From Psychroflexus sediminis (GTDB lineage: Bacteria > Bacteroidota > Bacteroidia > Flavobacteriales > Flavobacteriaceae), in NCBI RefSeq assembly GCF_900099815.1, contig NZ_FNCW01000008.1:103952-167951 (forward strand): DNA of 64,000 bases. The letters are read 5' to 3'. Made by a program: the position numbers and the translations under genes. The notes under the pieces were generated by a model, which worked only from the letters and a program-made list of their open reading frames with translations, was not told the origin of the DNA and searched no databases. Each line of letters starts with the position of its first letter. Position 1 is the first letter of the stretch. Of the stretch, positions 35,151-44,012 are shown one piece after another.

Positions 35151-36478
35151 AAGAGTCCTTTTGCTTTGATTTCTAAATATTTATTGATGGTTTTGACCGA
35201 TAAATCCTTTGGCTTGGTCAATACAGCTTGTATGCCATTTTTCTCCAGTTCTTTCACCATCAGCTGTTTGTTATAGACAAATTCCTGGGCGATGGTCTTT
35301 TCGTAAATCTCTGATAGTTTTGTCGTTGATTTATTTGCTAATTCATCCAATTCTGTATTTTCAAAAAAGATGACCACCAGAAGATGAGATTTAGCCACAG
35401 CGCGAAGGTAGGGCAGTTGCCTCTTCAAACTTGTCATGTGTTCAAAATTGGTATACATCATCAGCAGACTGCGCTGGGTGATTTTCCTTTTACTATGCGC
35501 GTAGAGCCTGTTAAAATCTGTGATCAGGAAGTTGGTTTGGATTCCATACAAAGTTTCCAGCAGGGTGTTGAGATGCGTTTTTTTGGACTGGGCCGGCACA
35601 AAATTTTCAATCGTGTTGGCAAAGGTGAGCATGCCGACTTTATCTTTTTTCTTTAATGCGATATTGCTAAAAGCTAAAGAGGCATTGATAGAATAATCCA
35701 AAAGAGATAAACCTTCAAAGGGCATTTTCATCACACGGCCTACATCTATTAGATTATAAATTGGCTGAGACTTTTCATCCTGATACTGATTTATCATCAG
35801 ACTGTTGTGCTTTGCCGTTGCCTTCCAGTTGATCGTTCGTATATCATCACCAGTGACATAATTTTTGATTTGCTCAAACTCCATGGTGTGTCCAATTCTT
35901 CTGATCTTCTTCATTCCATACTGACTCATTTTATGATCGATGGATAAAAAGTCTAAGTCACGCATCTGAATAAAAGACGGATACACTTTGACCATGCCTT
36001 CATTTTCAAATCTATAACGTCGTTTTACCAGTTTAGACGTGGTACTTACATAACAATTGAGATATCCAAATTTGTATTCTCCGCGTTTTACGGGGGTAAG
36101 TGTATAGTTATAGTCTCGTTTTGAATTTTTTGTTAAGTATAGAGTTTTCAAAAAATCCCTCTTCTGAAATTGCTCCGGGATTTCATCTATAAGCTCAAGA
36201 TGAATGGGAAAGTTGTATTTATTTTCCAAGTGGAGTTCAACCGCATTTGAATCGCTATTGGAAAACTTATCCGGTAAAATCCTGTCTGCAGAAAACTTTT
36301 CACCACTAAACAATCTAAAAACTTCACCTGATAATATTCCTGTAAATATAATGAGCAAGCCAGTGCTGATGATAAACAGGCTCTCAAACCAAAAGGAAAG
36401 CAAAAACAGGCCTGATAAACTGTACAGAATGGTATACACCAATCTGCCAAAATAAAGAGATGAAATAAATTGACGCAC
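35147..36478 (-). CDS. DUF58-domain protein (MoxR partner)
   Basis: 443 residues. Two N-terminal hydrophobic helices (about 10-55) anchor it in the membrane; the DUF58 core follows, with EFEQIKNYVTGDDIRTINWKATAKHNSLMINQYQDEKSQPIYNLIDVGRVM (the most conserved part, about 200-255). The C-terminal half is VWA-like. GTG start, overlapping the MoxR stop by one base. The pairing of DUF58 with MoxR AAA+ ATPases suggests a protein-activation or cofactor-insertion chaperone at the membrane, but the client is unknown. Confidence 0.9.
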   Translation of the reverse strand: MRQFISSLYFGRLVYTILYSLSGLFLLSFWFESLFIISTGLLIIFTGILSGEVFRLFSGEKFSADRILPDKFSNSDSNAVELHLENKYNFPIHLELIDEIPEQFQKRDFLKTLYLTKNSKRDYNYTLTPVKRGEYKFGYLNCYVSTTSKLVKRRYRFENEGMVKVYPSFIQMRDLDFLSIDHKMSQYGMKKIRRIGHTMEFEQIKNYVTGDDIRTINWKATAKHNSLMINQYQDEKSQPIYNLIDVGRVMKMPFEGLSLLDYSINASLAFSNIALKKKDKVGMLTFANTIENFVPAQSKKTHLNTLLETLYGIQTNFLITDFNRLYAHSKRKITQRSLLMMYTNFEHMTSLKRQLPYLRAVAKSHLLVVIFFENTELDELANKSTTKLSEIYEKTIAQEFVYNKQLMVKELEKNGIQAVLTKPKDLSVKTINKYLEIKAKGLL

Positions 36479-37464
36479 TATCGTGGAATTTCTACAGATT
36501 TATGAATAAGATCGATGACCTGTTCCGGGGTTGTGCCCTCCATTTCTTTTTCTGGTGATAGAATAATCCTGTGATTCAGTGTGGGTTTCAGGCTCATCTT
36601 GACATCTTCAGGGGTTACGAAATCTCTACCTTGAATAGCCGCAAAGGCCTTAGCCACTTTGAGAATGGAAAGTGAAGCTCTGGGAGAACCACCAAGCAAT
36701 AAATGTGGATGTTTCCTGGTTTGCATAACAATTTCAGCGATGTAATCGAAGATTTTGTCTTCCACGACGATGTCATGGATTTGATCTCTGAATTTGAGCA
36801 GAGTCTCCACCTTCATCACAGTTTCAATCTCACTTAAGGCAAGCTTAGCTTTACGCTTATGCTGCAGTTTTAAGATATGGACTTCTTCTTCTAAATTTGG
36901 ATAATCAATTTTCAATTTGAATAAAAACCGGTCTAGCTGAGCTTCGGGCAGGGCATAAGTCCCTTCCTGTTCTATGGGATTTTGAGTGGCAATCACCATA
37001 AACGGCGGTGGCATTTTGTATTCTTTCCCATCCATCGTGATTTGTTGCTCTTCCATGACCTCAAACAAAGCCGCCTGAGTTTTAGCAGGAGCTCGATTGA
37101 TTTCATCGATCAGTACAATATTGGAAAAAATGGGTCCTTTCTTAAATTCAAAATCAGACTGATCTGCTTTTAAAATGGAAGTTCCAAGTACATCGCTAGG
37201 CATTAGATCTGGTGTAAACTGAATCCTGCTGAATTCCGTATCGATGGATTTGGCAAATAACTTTGAAGTGATGGTTTTAGCAATTCCAGGAACCCCTTCT
37301 ATAAGCACATGGCCGTCGGTTAATAAACCCACGATAAGCAGCTTTATAAAATCGTCCTGACCTACAATGACTTTAGCGAGCTCATGCCGTATGGCATCTG
37401 TCGCCGATTTCAGTTCTTCTAAAGGGATTCTGTTAGTGAATTCTAGTGGATTTTCGTCTTGCAT
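36478..37464 (-). CDS. MoxR-family AAA+ ATPase
   Basis: 328 residues. Walker A GVPGIAKT (about 54-61), Walker B/ sensor LIDEINRAPAKTQAALFEVMEEQQ (about 118-141), sensor 1 IATQNPIEQEG, arginine finger region LPEAQLDRFLFKL, and C-terminal AAA lid. Length and motifs match MoxR. It probably remodels or inserts cofactors into client proteins with its DUF58 partner (1-base overlap downstream). It is 3 bases after the DUF4350 gene. Confidence 0.94.
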   Translation of the reverse strand: MQDENPLEFTNRIPLEELKSATDAIRHELAKVIVGQDDFIKLLIVGLLTDGHVLIEGVPGIAKTITSKLFAKSIDTEFSRIQFTPDLMPSDVLGTSILKADQSDFEFKKGPIFSNIVLIDEINRAPAKTQAALFEVMEEQQITMDGKEYKMPPPFMVIATQNPIEQEGTYALPEAQLDRFLFKLKIDYPNLEEEVHILKLQHKRKAKLALSEIETVMKVETLLKFRDQIHDIVVEDKIFDYIAEIVMQTRKHPHLLLGGSPRASLSILKVAKAFAAIQGRDFVTPEDVKMSLKPTLNHRIILSPEKEMEGTTPEQVIDLIHKSVEIPR

Positions 37465-37467
37465 AAT

Positions 37468-38664
37468 CTAGCTGTTGAAAGTTGTAATTTTAGTATCTAA
37501 GGTTTTTAATTCGTCCTCACTGACGACTTCAGAGGTATTGATGTGTTCAATATACTGAAATAATGTTTTTAAGTCTTCATAATCTTTAGCGGTTTTGGAA
37601 GACAGATCTTTTAGAAATGCCGAATCAATATCATGTGTGGATAGATGATAGGCAGACCTGATGTGTTCCAAAAAGCTTTTAATCTGTTTTTGAGCGATGG
37701 CTTTGTGGTCTTTTTTATCCAGGTACATCCCAGCGATGGTTTGAGTAAACTCATAAGACCGGTTCCGAACTGCCGGAATAATGGGGATGGGGCGTTGTTT
37801 TCGTTTTCCTCCAAAAAGCACAAACAACAGCGATGTGAAAATAATAAGGTAATAAGCTGATTTTAAATAAGGATTGGAAAGTAAATAATACAAAGGATTG
37901 GTAATCCTTTCTTTCCCGGATTTATAATAAGCATCCCAAAATAAAGGCTGATTTAAATTCAGGTAACCCAAAGTGCGAGCTGTATAATCGCTATTAGTTC
38001 CATCTACCATAAAATAATTGGTATAGATTTGCGGGGCGAGATGCAGAAGAAATTTTCCTTCTCCCCAGTCGACCTGAATGTAATTGGTGTGATTTGCCTT
38101 GTCGAGTTCAGCATTTTTGGCTTTTACAAGGCCGAGGGGTTTTGTTGTTGCTGAGTCTATTTCAGAAAAATAAAGGTATTCAAAGGCTTTTTTTGAGGTT
38201 TTAAATTGGGGTAGTTTTTGAAGTTTTTCTATCAAATTGAAGCTGGGCTGGTATTCAATTTCAGAATTGCTGACATGAAAAGTAACTTCTAAATCCAAAG
38301 TGTCTAAAAGTAATTTAGGAACACCTTCAGAAGCGATGAATACCGTATTTCCAGAGTCTGCCCATTCTAAAAGTGCGTTGCTTTCTTCATCGGTCAAGTT
38401 GACAAAATTGTTCAGGAAAAAGTAGGTGCCTGATTTTTGTAGGCTATCCTGAAATATTTGAAAAGGAGATTTCTTAAAATGCTCAATATCTGAGGTGACC
38501 GTCTGCAAACCTTTATAAAAAATTTCGGTCGCCAGCGCTCTATCATCGGTATGCACGTAACTCGCCGACCAGTCTGTAGGCTCGTCGGCTGTTTTGTCCA
38601 TGATCATCACCAGAATGACAAGTCCAAAAAGTCCCCATAGCAAGCCTTTCGTTTTTTTATCCAT
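37468..38664 (-). CDS. DUF4350-domain membrane protein
   Basis: 398 residues. One N-terminal helix (LLWGLFGLVILVMIM, about 8-22) and one near 274-290 (YLIIFTSLLFVLFG) enclose an extracytoplasmic domain starting DWSASYVHTDDRALATEIFYKGLQT, with the DUF4350 TYFFLNNFVNLTDEESNALLEWADSGNTVFIASE segment (a class-I glutamine-amidotransferase-like fold). A cytoplasmic C-terminus follows. Enzymatic residues are not evident. Overlaps the DUF4129 gene by 8 bases. Confidence 0.87.
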   Translation of the reverse strand: MDKKTKGLLWGLFGLVILVMIMDKTADEPTDWSASYVHTDDRALATEIFYKGLQTVTSDIEHFKKSPFQIFQDSLQKSGTYFFLNNFVNLTDEESNALLEWADSGNTVFIASEGVPKLLLDTLDLEVTFHVSNSEIEYQPSFNLIEKLQKLPQFKTSKKAFEYLYFSEIDSATTKPLGLVKAKNAELDKANHTNYIQVDWGEGKFLLHLAPQIYTNYFMVDGTNSDYTARTLGYLNLNQPLFWDAYYKSGKERITNPLYYLLSNPYLKSAYYLIIFTSLLFVLFGGKRKQRPIPIIPAVRNRSYEFTQTIAGMYLDKKDHKAIAQKQIKSFLEHIRSAYHLSTHDIDSAFLKDLSSKTAKDYEDLKTLFQYIEHINTSEVVSEDELKTLDTKITTFNS

Positions 38665-39430
38665 GAGTTTTGCTGTTATGGATGTTGCGGATCAAATTTT
38701 CAAAACGCATTTTAGCGGCTTTAAAATCCGTCACTCCGAGTTTAAAATCACCATACCATACAAATTCATAGAATCTGGAGGCGTAAGAGAAATCTGACCG
38801 GATGTCTTGCTGAGTGATTTCAGATTTATAATCTGTATTGGTTTTCTGAAATTGATATTCGATGAAATTATAGTCTTTCAAATGTTTCAGAATATTCAAA
38901 AACAAATAGCGAGAAGCAAGTCTGTAATTCCCTTCAGATTCTGCTTCTTCAATTAAAGTGGATAAATCCTTTTGCTGAATTAAGCGCTCATCTTCAGATA
39001 AATTGAGTTCGCTTTGATCTGCTGGAGGTGATTTTTGACTGACGACATAATACTTATTGAAAAGCCAGGCGATGAGCAGGCCTAAACCGAGGATTAAAAG
39101 TATTTTTAAAACTAAAGCCATATAATTCCAAAAGTTTCCTTCAGAAATTCCCGACAGCAGCCATTCCAGGAATCTATTCCACTGCAGGCTTAGCCAGTGC
39201 TTGAATTTTTCCCAGGCAGATTCTTCTCGCACATTTTTAAAGTAATTATAAGCCTCATCTGCCTGATAAGCTTCGATAAGAGATTCATCAAATTCGATCA
39301 CTTCCCGGCGGCTTTCTATACTATCGCCAGATTGAAAATAAGGAGAAGCCCATAGCGAGTCAGTCCCTATTAAATTCAGAATAAAAAGGAGAGCGAGTGA
39401 ATAATAATATGGACTTGATTTAACTTCCAA
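38657..39430 (-). CDS. DUF4129-domain membrane protein
   Basis: 257 residues from a TTG start that overlaps the preceding gene by 11 bases; no nearer ATG gives a signal peptide. After the signal (about 5-28) an extracytoplasmic helix-rich stretch (FLEWLLSGI), a transmembrane helix (ALVLKILLILGLGLLIAWLFNKYYV, about 104-128) and a cytoplasmic DUF4129 domain with LIQQKDLSTLIEEAESEGNYRLASRYLFLNILKHL (about 145-190). DUF4129 often accompanies transglutaminase-like or MoxR systems. Confidence 0.85.
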   Translation of the reverse strand: MEVKSSPYYYSLALLFILNLIGTDSLWASPYFQSGDSIESRREVIEFDESLIEAYQADEAYNYFKNVREESAWEKFKHWLSLQWNRFLEWLLSGISEGNFWNYMALVLKILLILGLGLLIAWLFNKYYVVSQKSPPADQSELNLSEDERLIQQKDLSTLIEEAESEGNYRLASRYLFLNILKHLKDYNFIEYQFQKTNTDYKSEITQQDIRSDFSYASRFYEFVWYGDFKLGVTDFKAAKMRFENLIRNIHNSKTHG

Positions 39431-40301
39431 TACGGTCTATATCTTCTAAAGTTCCTGTTTTATTGTGAAATTCATTAAGGTTGAAATAAATCAAGGCGAT
39501 GCTGACAAGGGTGGCCAAACCCAAAATATACTGGGCTAAAGAGGCCAAAACATATAGAGTCATGTATAACCAATTGCTGGCTAAGTTTGCCGTACCAGGT
39601 GTTCCTGCACCTTCCTGCAATGAAGTGAAAGTTTCTAAGGCACTTATCACAACCAGGGGTATGGAGAATAATCCACTGATGAGTGAAACCAGAATGGTAA
39701 TGATAAGCAGGGTGGCAAATGTAATCCACCAATTTTGCCTGATGAGTTTAAAGCATTCTGAAAAAGCCTCTGAAAATGATTTTTCCTGAAATACGATGAT
39801 GGGAAAAATCAAAGTAAGCGGAACAAATAAATATATTCCTGGAAGAATACATAAGAGAAAACCGATAAAAATCAGAACAATATACACGACAAAACTGCCG
39901 AGTGTTCTGGAGAAAAACAGCCCTATATACTGGCTGACTTCTTCGTCTTTGATCACGCCTTCGTTCTTGACATAACTCTTTATGATGCTATTGATGGTGG
40001 TTATGCTTAATGCAGAATAAGCCAGGGAGCTTAATAACATGAGTAAAAGAGCAATACCGGAGGTTGATATTAACTCAAAAAGAAAATTTTCTGCACCACC
40101 TTCTAAGATATTCCCGGTAAAACTGAGCGACTGGTACTGATAATATGTGCTTGCGGCTACAACGAGGAGTAAAAGCCAGCCCACATGTTTGAGATAAAGC
40201 CTGAAAATCGGTTTATATTCTTCTCTAATAAACATGAAGGTGTCTGAAATAATAGCGCCAAGATCACGCTCTTTTTTAAAGTTGATGTAGTTGTTTTGCA
40301 T
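39420..40301 (-). CDS. Six-helix membrane protein of the MoxR cluster
   Basis: 293 residues with about six membrane helices (about 40-55, 84-104, 135-160, 165-180, 193-220, 255-285). The interior LGSFVVYIVLIFIGFLLCILPGIYLFVPLTLIFPIIVFQEKSFSEAFSECFKLIRQNWW resembles DUF975/glycerophosphodiesterase membrane-domain proteins (Leu-Pro-Gly after a long helix, then SFSEAFSECFKLIRQNWW). Function unknown; it overlaps SpoIIM by 26 bases and the next gene by 11, so it is firmly part of the same transcript. Confidence 0.8.
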   Translation of the reverse strand: MQNNYINFKKERDLGAIISDTFMFIREEYKPIFRLYLKHVGWLLLLVVAASTYYQYQSLSFTGNILEGGAENFLFELISTSGIALLLMLLSSLAYSALSITTINSIIKSYVKNEGVIKDEEVSQYIGLFFSRTLGSFVVYIVLIFIGFLLCILPGIYLFVPLTLIFPIIVFQEKSFSEAFSECFKLIRQNWWITFATLLIITILVSLISGLFSIPLVVISALETFTSLQEGAGTPGTANLASNWLYMTLYVLASLAQYILGLATLVSIALIYFNLNEFHNKTGTLEDIDRIGS

Positions 40302-41250
40302 GTTGCTTATAAATTAGGTGAGGTAAAATAACATAATAATAAATGATTAAAATCAGGGATAGTGAAATGATTGAAATGGCTAACCAGTCTGGCATTCCAG
40401 TAAGCCGAGTCACAAATCCTTCCAAAAACCCTGCAATAATAAAAAAGGGAATAGTGCTGATTACAATTTTAAGTCCAGCTTTGACGCCCTGAATAAAAGA
40501 TTGTAAACGGGTATAAGTTTTTGGAAACAGAAGGCTTTTCCCCATGACCAGTCCAGCACAGGCTGCTACAATGATAACCGAAATCTCTATAGTGCCGTGA
40601 ATCCAAATGGTTCTGGCCGATTCCCAGAGCAGGCCCTGCTCATAAAAAAAATACTGGAACGAACCCAGCATAATGGCGTTTTGTAAGACTATATAGATAG
40701 TCCCTAATCCAGCAAGAATTCCTGCGACGAAAGCAAATAAGGCCACTTTTATGTTGTTGAGTGTGATTCCCAGAAACATATCGGTTTGGTTAGCTTTCTT
40801 ATAAACCGCCATAGGATCTCCTTTTTCGATATTTTCTAAGGTAGAATTTACATAAGCGTCTCCCAAAATCAGCCTGACAAACCCGTCGTCTGAAGCTGCA
40901 GAATAGGCTCCAATTGCGCTAAAACCTAAGAATAACAGAAAAGCCAATAGTAAAGTTGAGCGATGTTGGTAGAAAAACAAGGGAAATTCTTTACAATAAA
41001 ACTGATAAATCTTGTTTTTGGATTCTTTTTTGGTCTTGTATATCTTTTGATGCACTCCTACTGAAAGTTCGTTCAGGTAGGCTAAAGTCTCGCTGTTGGG
41101 ATAAAAAGTTTGCGCATAATTGAGGTCTTCCGTCAGCTCAACATAGAGTTTGGAAAGTTCACTGGGAGAAATCCCCATATTATTTTGCACAAGCCTTTCA
41201 AATTTTAACCATTTGTCTTTATTTTGCTTGACAAAAGCCGCCTCTCGCAT
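40276..41250 (-). CDS. Stage II sporulation protein M family membrane protein
   Basis: 324 residues from the ATG at 41250 (MREAAFVKQNKDKWLKFERLV, the typical beginning of this family; the longer frame from 41277 is rejected). Hydrophilic N-terminal domain (about 1-95), then five membrane helices (STLLLAFLLFLGFSAIGAYS; LFAFVAGILAGLGTIYIVLQ; ...). In Bacillus SpoIIM acts in forespore engulfment; in non-sporulating Bacteroidota it is part of the MoxR/RDD cluster. First gene of the cluster, starting 32 bases from the divergent RDD gene. Confidence 0.88.
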   Translation of the reverse strand: MREAAFVKQNKDKWLKFERLVQNNMGISPSELSKLYVELTEDLNYAQTFYPNSETLAYLNELSVGVHQKIYKTKKESKNKIYQFYCKEFPLFFYQHRSTLLLAFLLFLGFSAIGAYSAASDDGFVRLILGDAYVNSTLENIEKGDPMAVYKKANQTDMFLGITLNNIKVALFAFVAGILAGLGTIYIVLQNAIMLGSFQYFFYEQGLLWESARTIWIHGTIEISVIIVAACAGLVMGKSLLFPKTYTRLQSFIQGVKAGLKIVISTIPFFIIAGFLEGFVTRLTGMPDWLAISIISLSLILIIYYYVILPHLIYKQHAKQLHQL

Positions 41251-41282
41251 CTGTTTATAATTTATCCAAAGAAACACAATCT

Positions 41283-41999
41283 ATGAGTCATTTTCAAATC
41301 GAAACCGCACAAAATGTAAAGATTCAACAACGTGTGGCTACAGTATGGGATAGAATTTTGGCATATCTCATAGATTTTATTGTAATTATGGCTTATATTC
41401 TCGCTACTGCTGCTATTATGACTGGCCTGATGGATGTCTCTCCGTTTGAAAGCATGGCAACTTCCCTGGTGCTTGGTTTACCTCCTTTTATGTACCATCT
41501 TCTTATGGAAACCTTTTTGAATGGTCAAAGTGTAGGCAAGGCCTCCCTGGGCTTAAGGGTTGTGAATCTTGACGGATCTAAGCCCCAGTTTTCGGGGTAC
41601 TTGATACGATGGCTGCTGAGAATTGTAGAAATAAGTTTAGTGAGTGGCGCCCTGGCTATCGTGACTATATTAATGAACGGGAAAGGGCAGCGCTTAGGGG
41701 ATATTGCTGCCAAGACTACGGTTATCACAGAACGTCGAAAAACAGGTTTTAAAAGCATGCCCTTATTCGACATCGATGATTCTTATCGCCCGCAGTATCC
41801 GCAAGTGGCAACTTTAAAAGATAAAGACCTGAGGCGGATTAAATCCATCTTTGAAAAAGCTCAAAAGAATAGTGAGCATTCTATACTAGTTAAGCTAGCC
41901 GATAAAGTTGCAAGCCAACTTCAGATAAAAACCGAACAGTCCCCAATAACTTTTATACAAACTGTATTGAAAGACTATCAATACTATAGCACGCATTAA
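41283..41999 (+). CDS. RDD-family membrane protein
   Basis: 238 residues. RDD domain with the Arg and Asp pattern VATVWDRILAYLIDFIVIM (about 18-36), three or four membrane helices, and the FLNGQSVGKASLGLRVVNLDGSKP turn followed by IRWLLRIVEISL. The C-terminal part (about 145-238) is cytoplasmic and Lys/Ser-rich. It is divergent from the SpoIIM gene by 32 bases; RDD-SpoIIM-MoxR neighbours are conserved in several phyla. The stop overlaps the next gene start (TAATG). Confidence 0.85.
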   Translation: MSHFQIETAQNVKIQQRVATVWDRILAYLIDFIVIMAYILATAAIMTGLMDVSPFESMATSLVLGLPPFMYHLLMETFLNGQSVGKASLGLRVVNLDGSKPQFSGYLIRWLLRIVEISLVSGALAIVTILMNGKGQRLGDIAAKTTVITERRKTGFKSMPLFDIDDSYRPQYPQVATLKDKDLRRIKSIFEKAQKNSEHSILVKLADKVASQLQIKTEQSPITFIQTVLKDYQYYSTH

Positions 42000-42628
42000 T
42001 GGAATATACTTTTATACTTGACATTCTTGGCGTGATTGCCTTCTCTATTTCGGGAGTACTTTCTGCCTTGAAGAAAAGAATGGATGCTTTTGGCATATTT
42101 ATAATAGCCTTTGTGACTTCTGTAGGAGGAGGAACTTTAAGAGATGTTTTATTAGGAGTACCCGTGATGTGGATGCAGGACCTTACTTATGTGTATGTCA
42201 TCATCATAACTGCTGTTTTAGCTGTTTTCTTTAGAAAAAAACTCTTTTATTTAAGGAAATCCCTTTTCCTGTTCGATACATTCGGTATAGGGCTTTATAC
42301 AGTGGCTGGAGTAGAAAAGGGAATTGCAGAAGGACTTCCCGCTATAATTTGCATTGCCTTGGGTACAGTTAGTGCTTGTTTTGGAGGTGTGATTCGGGAT
42401 ATTCTGTGTAATGAAATTCCTCAAATATTCAGAAAGGAAATTTATGCCACGGCCTGTATTTTGGGCGGATTTAGTTACTTTGTCTTTTTAAAATTGAACC
42501 TGCCTTTAAGTCTTATTTTTATATTTTCCGGATTTGTGGTTATCCTTGTGAGGCTTTCAGCGGTGGTTTTTAAGTTGTCCCTTCCTTCGGTGTATAAAAA
42601 AGATGAGGATATTGAAGATTATTGGTGA
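41999..42628 (+). CDS. TRIC-type cation-channel (UPF0126) family membrane protein
   Basis: 209 residues, about seven short helices, in two similar halves each with the glycine-rich turn GGGTLRDVLLG (about 40-50) and FGGVIRDILCNEIP (about 126-139). This is the prokaryotic TRIC/UPF0126 family, K+-permeable trimeric channels. Start ATG overlaps the RDD stop (TAATG), so it is coupled to it. Its stop is only 2 bases from the convergent cyclophilin gene. Physiological role here unknown. Confidence 0.9.
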   Translation: MEYTFILDILGVIAFSISGVLSALKKRMDAFGIFIIAFVTSVGGGTLRDVLLGVPVMWMQDLTYVYVIIITAVLAVFFRKKLFYLRKSLFLFDTFGIGLYTVAGVEKGIAEGLPAIICIALGTVSACFGGVIRDILCNEIPQIFRKEIYATACILGGFSYFVFLKLNLPLSLIFIFSGFVVILVRLSAVVFKLSLPSVYKKDEDIEDYW

Positions 42629-42630
42629 AT

Positions 42631-43347
42631 TTATCTCACCACTTTCATATCCATACCCACATTTTTAAGCGGCCATTCACTGTCGTCTGTCTCCAAGTCA
42701 TCGATTTTTTCTATCACCTCCATACCATCAATAATTCTACCGAATACCGTGTGTTTACCATCAAGATGATAGGCTCCGTCCGGTTTGGTTACTACAAAAA
42801 ATTCGAATGGAGACGAGGCATTACTTACATTTTGTTCGGCATATTTGGCAGCAGAAACCATCCCGTAATCGTGGGGATATTTAGAAATAGATTCATTAGG
42901 AATTAAATAATCTCCAACGGCTCTTCTGAATTGGTGAGTCGCCATTCTGTCGCTGTTCCCTCCCTGGACAACAAAATCACTATCAACTCTATGAAATACT
43001 GACGTGTCAAAATAACCGAGTTTTGCTAACCTTAAGAAGTTAGCACGATGGAGAATAGGTTCAGGGAAAAGCTCTATGGTAAAGGTTCCAAATTCTGTTT
43101 CCACATCTACTATTGTTTCGGGATTGTTTTCTCCATAGGCTTTCAGAAAGGGAATCAACTCTTCTTGCTCCACAAATTCTATCTGAGATAAATCTCGATC
43201 AGTTTTGCCATTTGATGGGATTTGGACTTCAACTTTTTCTACTATAGTATCTTTCTTTACTTCACTTTTTGTAGTTGAATTATCTTTGTTTTCTTTACAG
43301 GCGATAAAGGCAACTAATAGACATAAAAAAAAGAATGGATTTTTCAT
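42631..43347 (-). CDS. Cyclophilin-type peptidylprolyl isomerase lipoprotein
   Basis: 238 residues from the ATG at 43347 (MKNPFFFLCLLVAFIAC, lipobox FIAC); a longer frame from 43419 exists and the next ATG (43350) is one codon upstream. The cyclophilin domain (about 85-235) has ETEFGTFTIELFPEPILHRANFLRLAKLGYFDTSVFHRVDSDFVVQGGN, with the FHRV and QGGN active-site elements. It accelerates proline isomerisation in periplasmic proteins. Its start overlaps that of the divergent NUDIX gene by 13 bases. Confidence 0.9.
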   Translation of the reverse strand: MKNPFFFLCLLVAFIACKENKDNSTTKSEVKKDTIVEKVEVQIPSNGKTDRDLSQIEFVEQEELIPFLKAYGENNPETIVDVETEFGTFTIELFPEPILHRANFLRLAKLGYFDTSVFHRVDSDFVVQGGNSDRMATHQFRRAVGDYLIPNESISKYPHDYGMVSAAKYAEQNVSNASSPFEFFVVTKPDGAYHLDGKHTVFGRIIDGMEVIEKIDDLETDDSEWPLKNVGMDMKVVR

Positions 43348-43973
43348 CATTAACGAATTTGGTTTCAAAATTAAAAAAAATAGAACTTCCTGGCGAATCT
43401 TTTCACTATCAACTCGCACCCCTATTTAGACAAGATGAGCTTCAGCGTATCGATTTAACTGAAAAGGATCCAAAATATGCCGGAGTGGTTTCGCTTTTAT
43501 ACCCGAAAAACGGTGAAGCTTTTATGGCGTTTATCTTAAGAAAAACTTACAAAGGAGTGCATTCCAATCAGATAGGTTTTCCAGGAGGAAGGTATGAAGA
43601 AGTCGATAAGGATTTGATGCAGACGGCTTTGAGAGAAACCGAAGAAGAAATCGGGGTTTCCTCCACGGCTATACAAATCATAAAACCCCTGACACAACTA
43701 TATATACCTCCTTCCAATTTTTTGGTACATCCTTATTTAAGTATTGTAGAGGTAGAACCTATTTTTGTTCTGCAACAAAGTGAAGTTGAAAATCTCATTG
43801 AAATTCCGCTTTCTGTTTGCCTGGATAAAAGCAATTTCCATACTGAAATTATCGATGCGTCTTATGCTAAAAATGTAGAAGTCCCGGCTTATAATTTCAA
43901 TGGACATGTGGTCTGGGGAGCTACTGCTATGATTTTAAGCGAAATAAGAGAACTCTTTTCAAGATTAACATAA
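43335..43973 (+). CDS. NUDIX hydrolase, CoA pyrophosphatase type
   Basis: 212 residues. The UPF0035/CoA-diphosphatase form: GEAFMAFILRKTYKGVHSNQIGFPGGRYEEVDKDLMQTALRETEEEIGV, with the LLYPKNGE upstream strand and the VHSNQIGFPGG signature preceding the Nudix box (REXXEE at RETEEE). It cleaves CoA and its derivatives to phosphopantetheine and ADP. The start MDFSSLTNLVSKLKKIELPG is family-like, so I keep it although it overlaps the divergent gene by 13 bases. Confidence 0.88.
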   Translation: MDFSSLTNLVSKLKKIELPGESFHYQLAPLFRQDELQRIDLTEKDPKYAGVVSLLYPKNGEAFMAFILRKTYKGVHSNQIGFPGGRYEEVDKDLMQTALRETEEEIGVSSTAIQIIKPLTQLYIPPSNFLVHPYLSIVEVEPIFVLQQSEVENLIEIPLSVCLDKSNFHTEIIDASYAKNVEVPAYNFNGHVVWGATAMILSEIRELFSRLT

Positions 43974-43986
43974 GTCTATAAATCTG

Positions 43987-43994
43987 TATATTTG
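43987..43994 (+). promoter_or_regulatory. -7 promoter element of the acyltransferase gene
   Basis: TAtaTTTG at 43987-43994, 18 bases before the ATG at 44013. Confidence 0.5.
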
Positions 43995-44012
43995 TTAATC
44001 AATATTTGAAAC

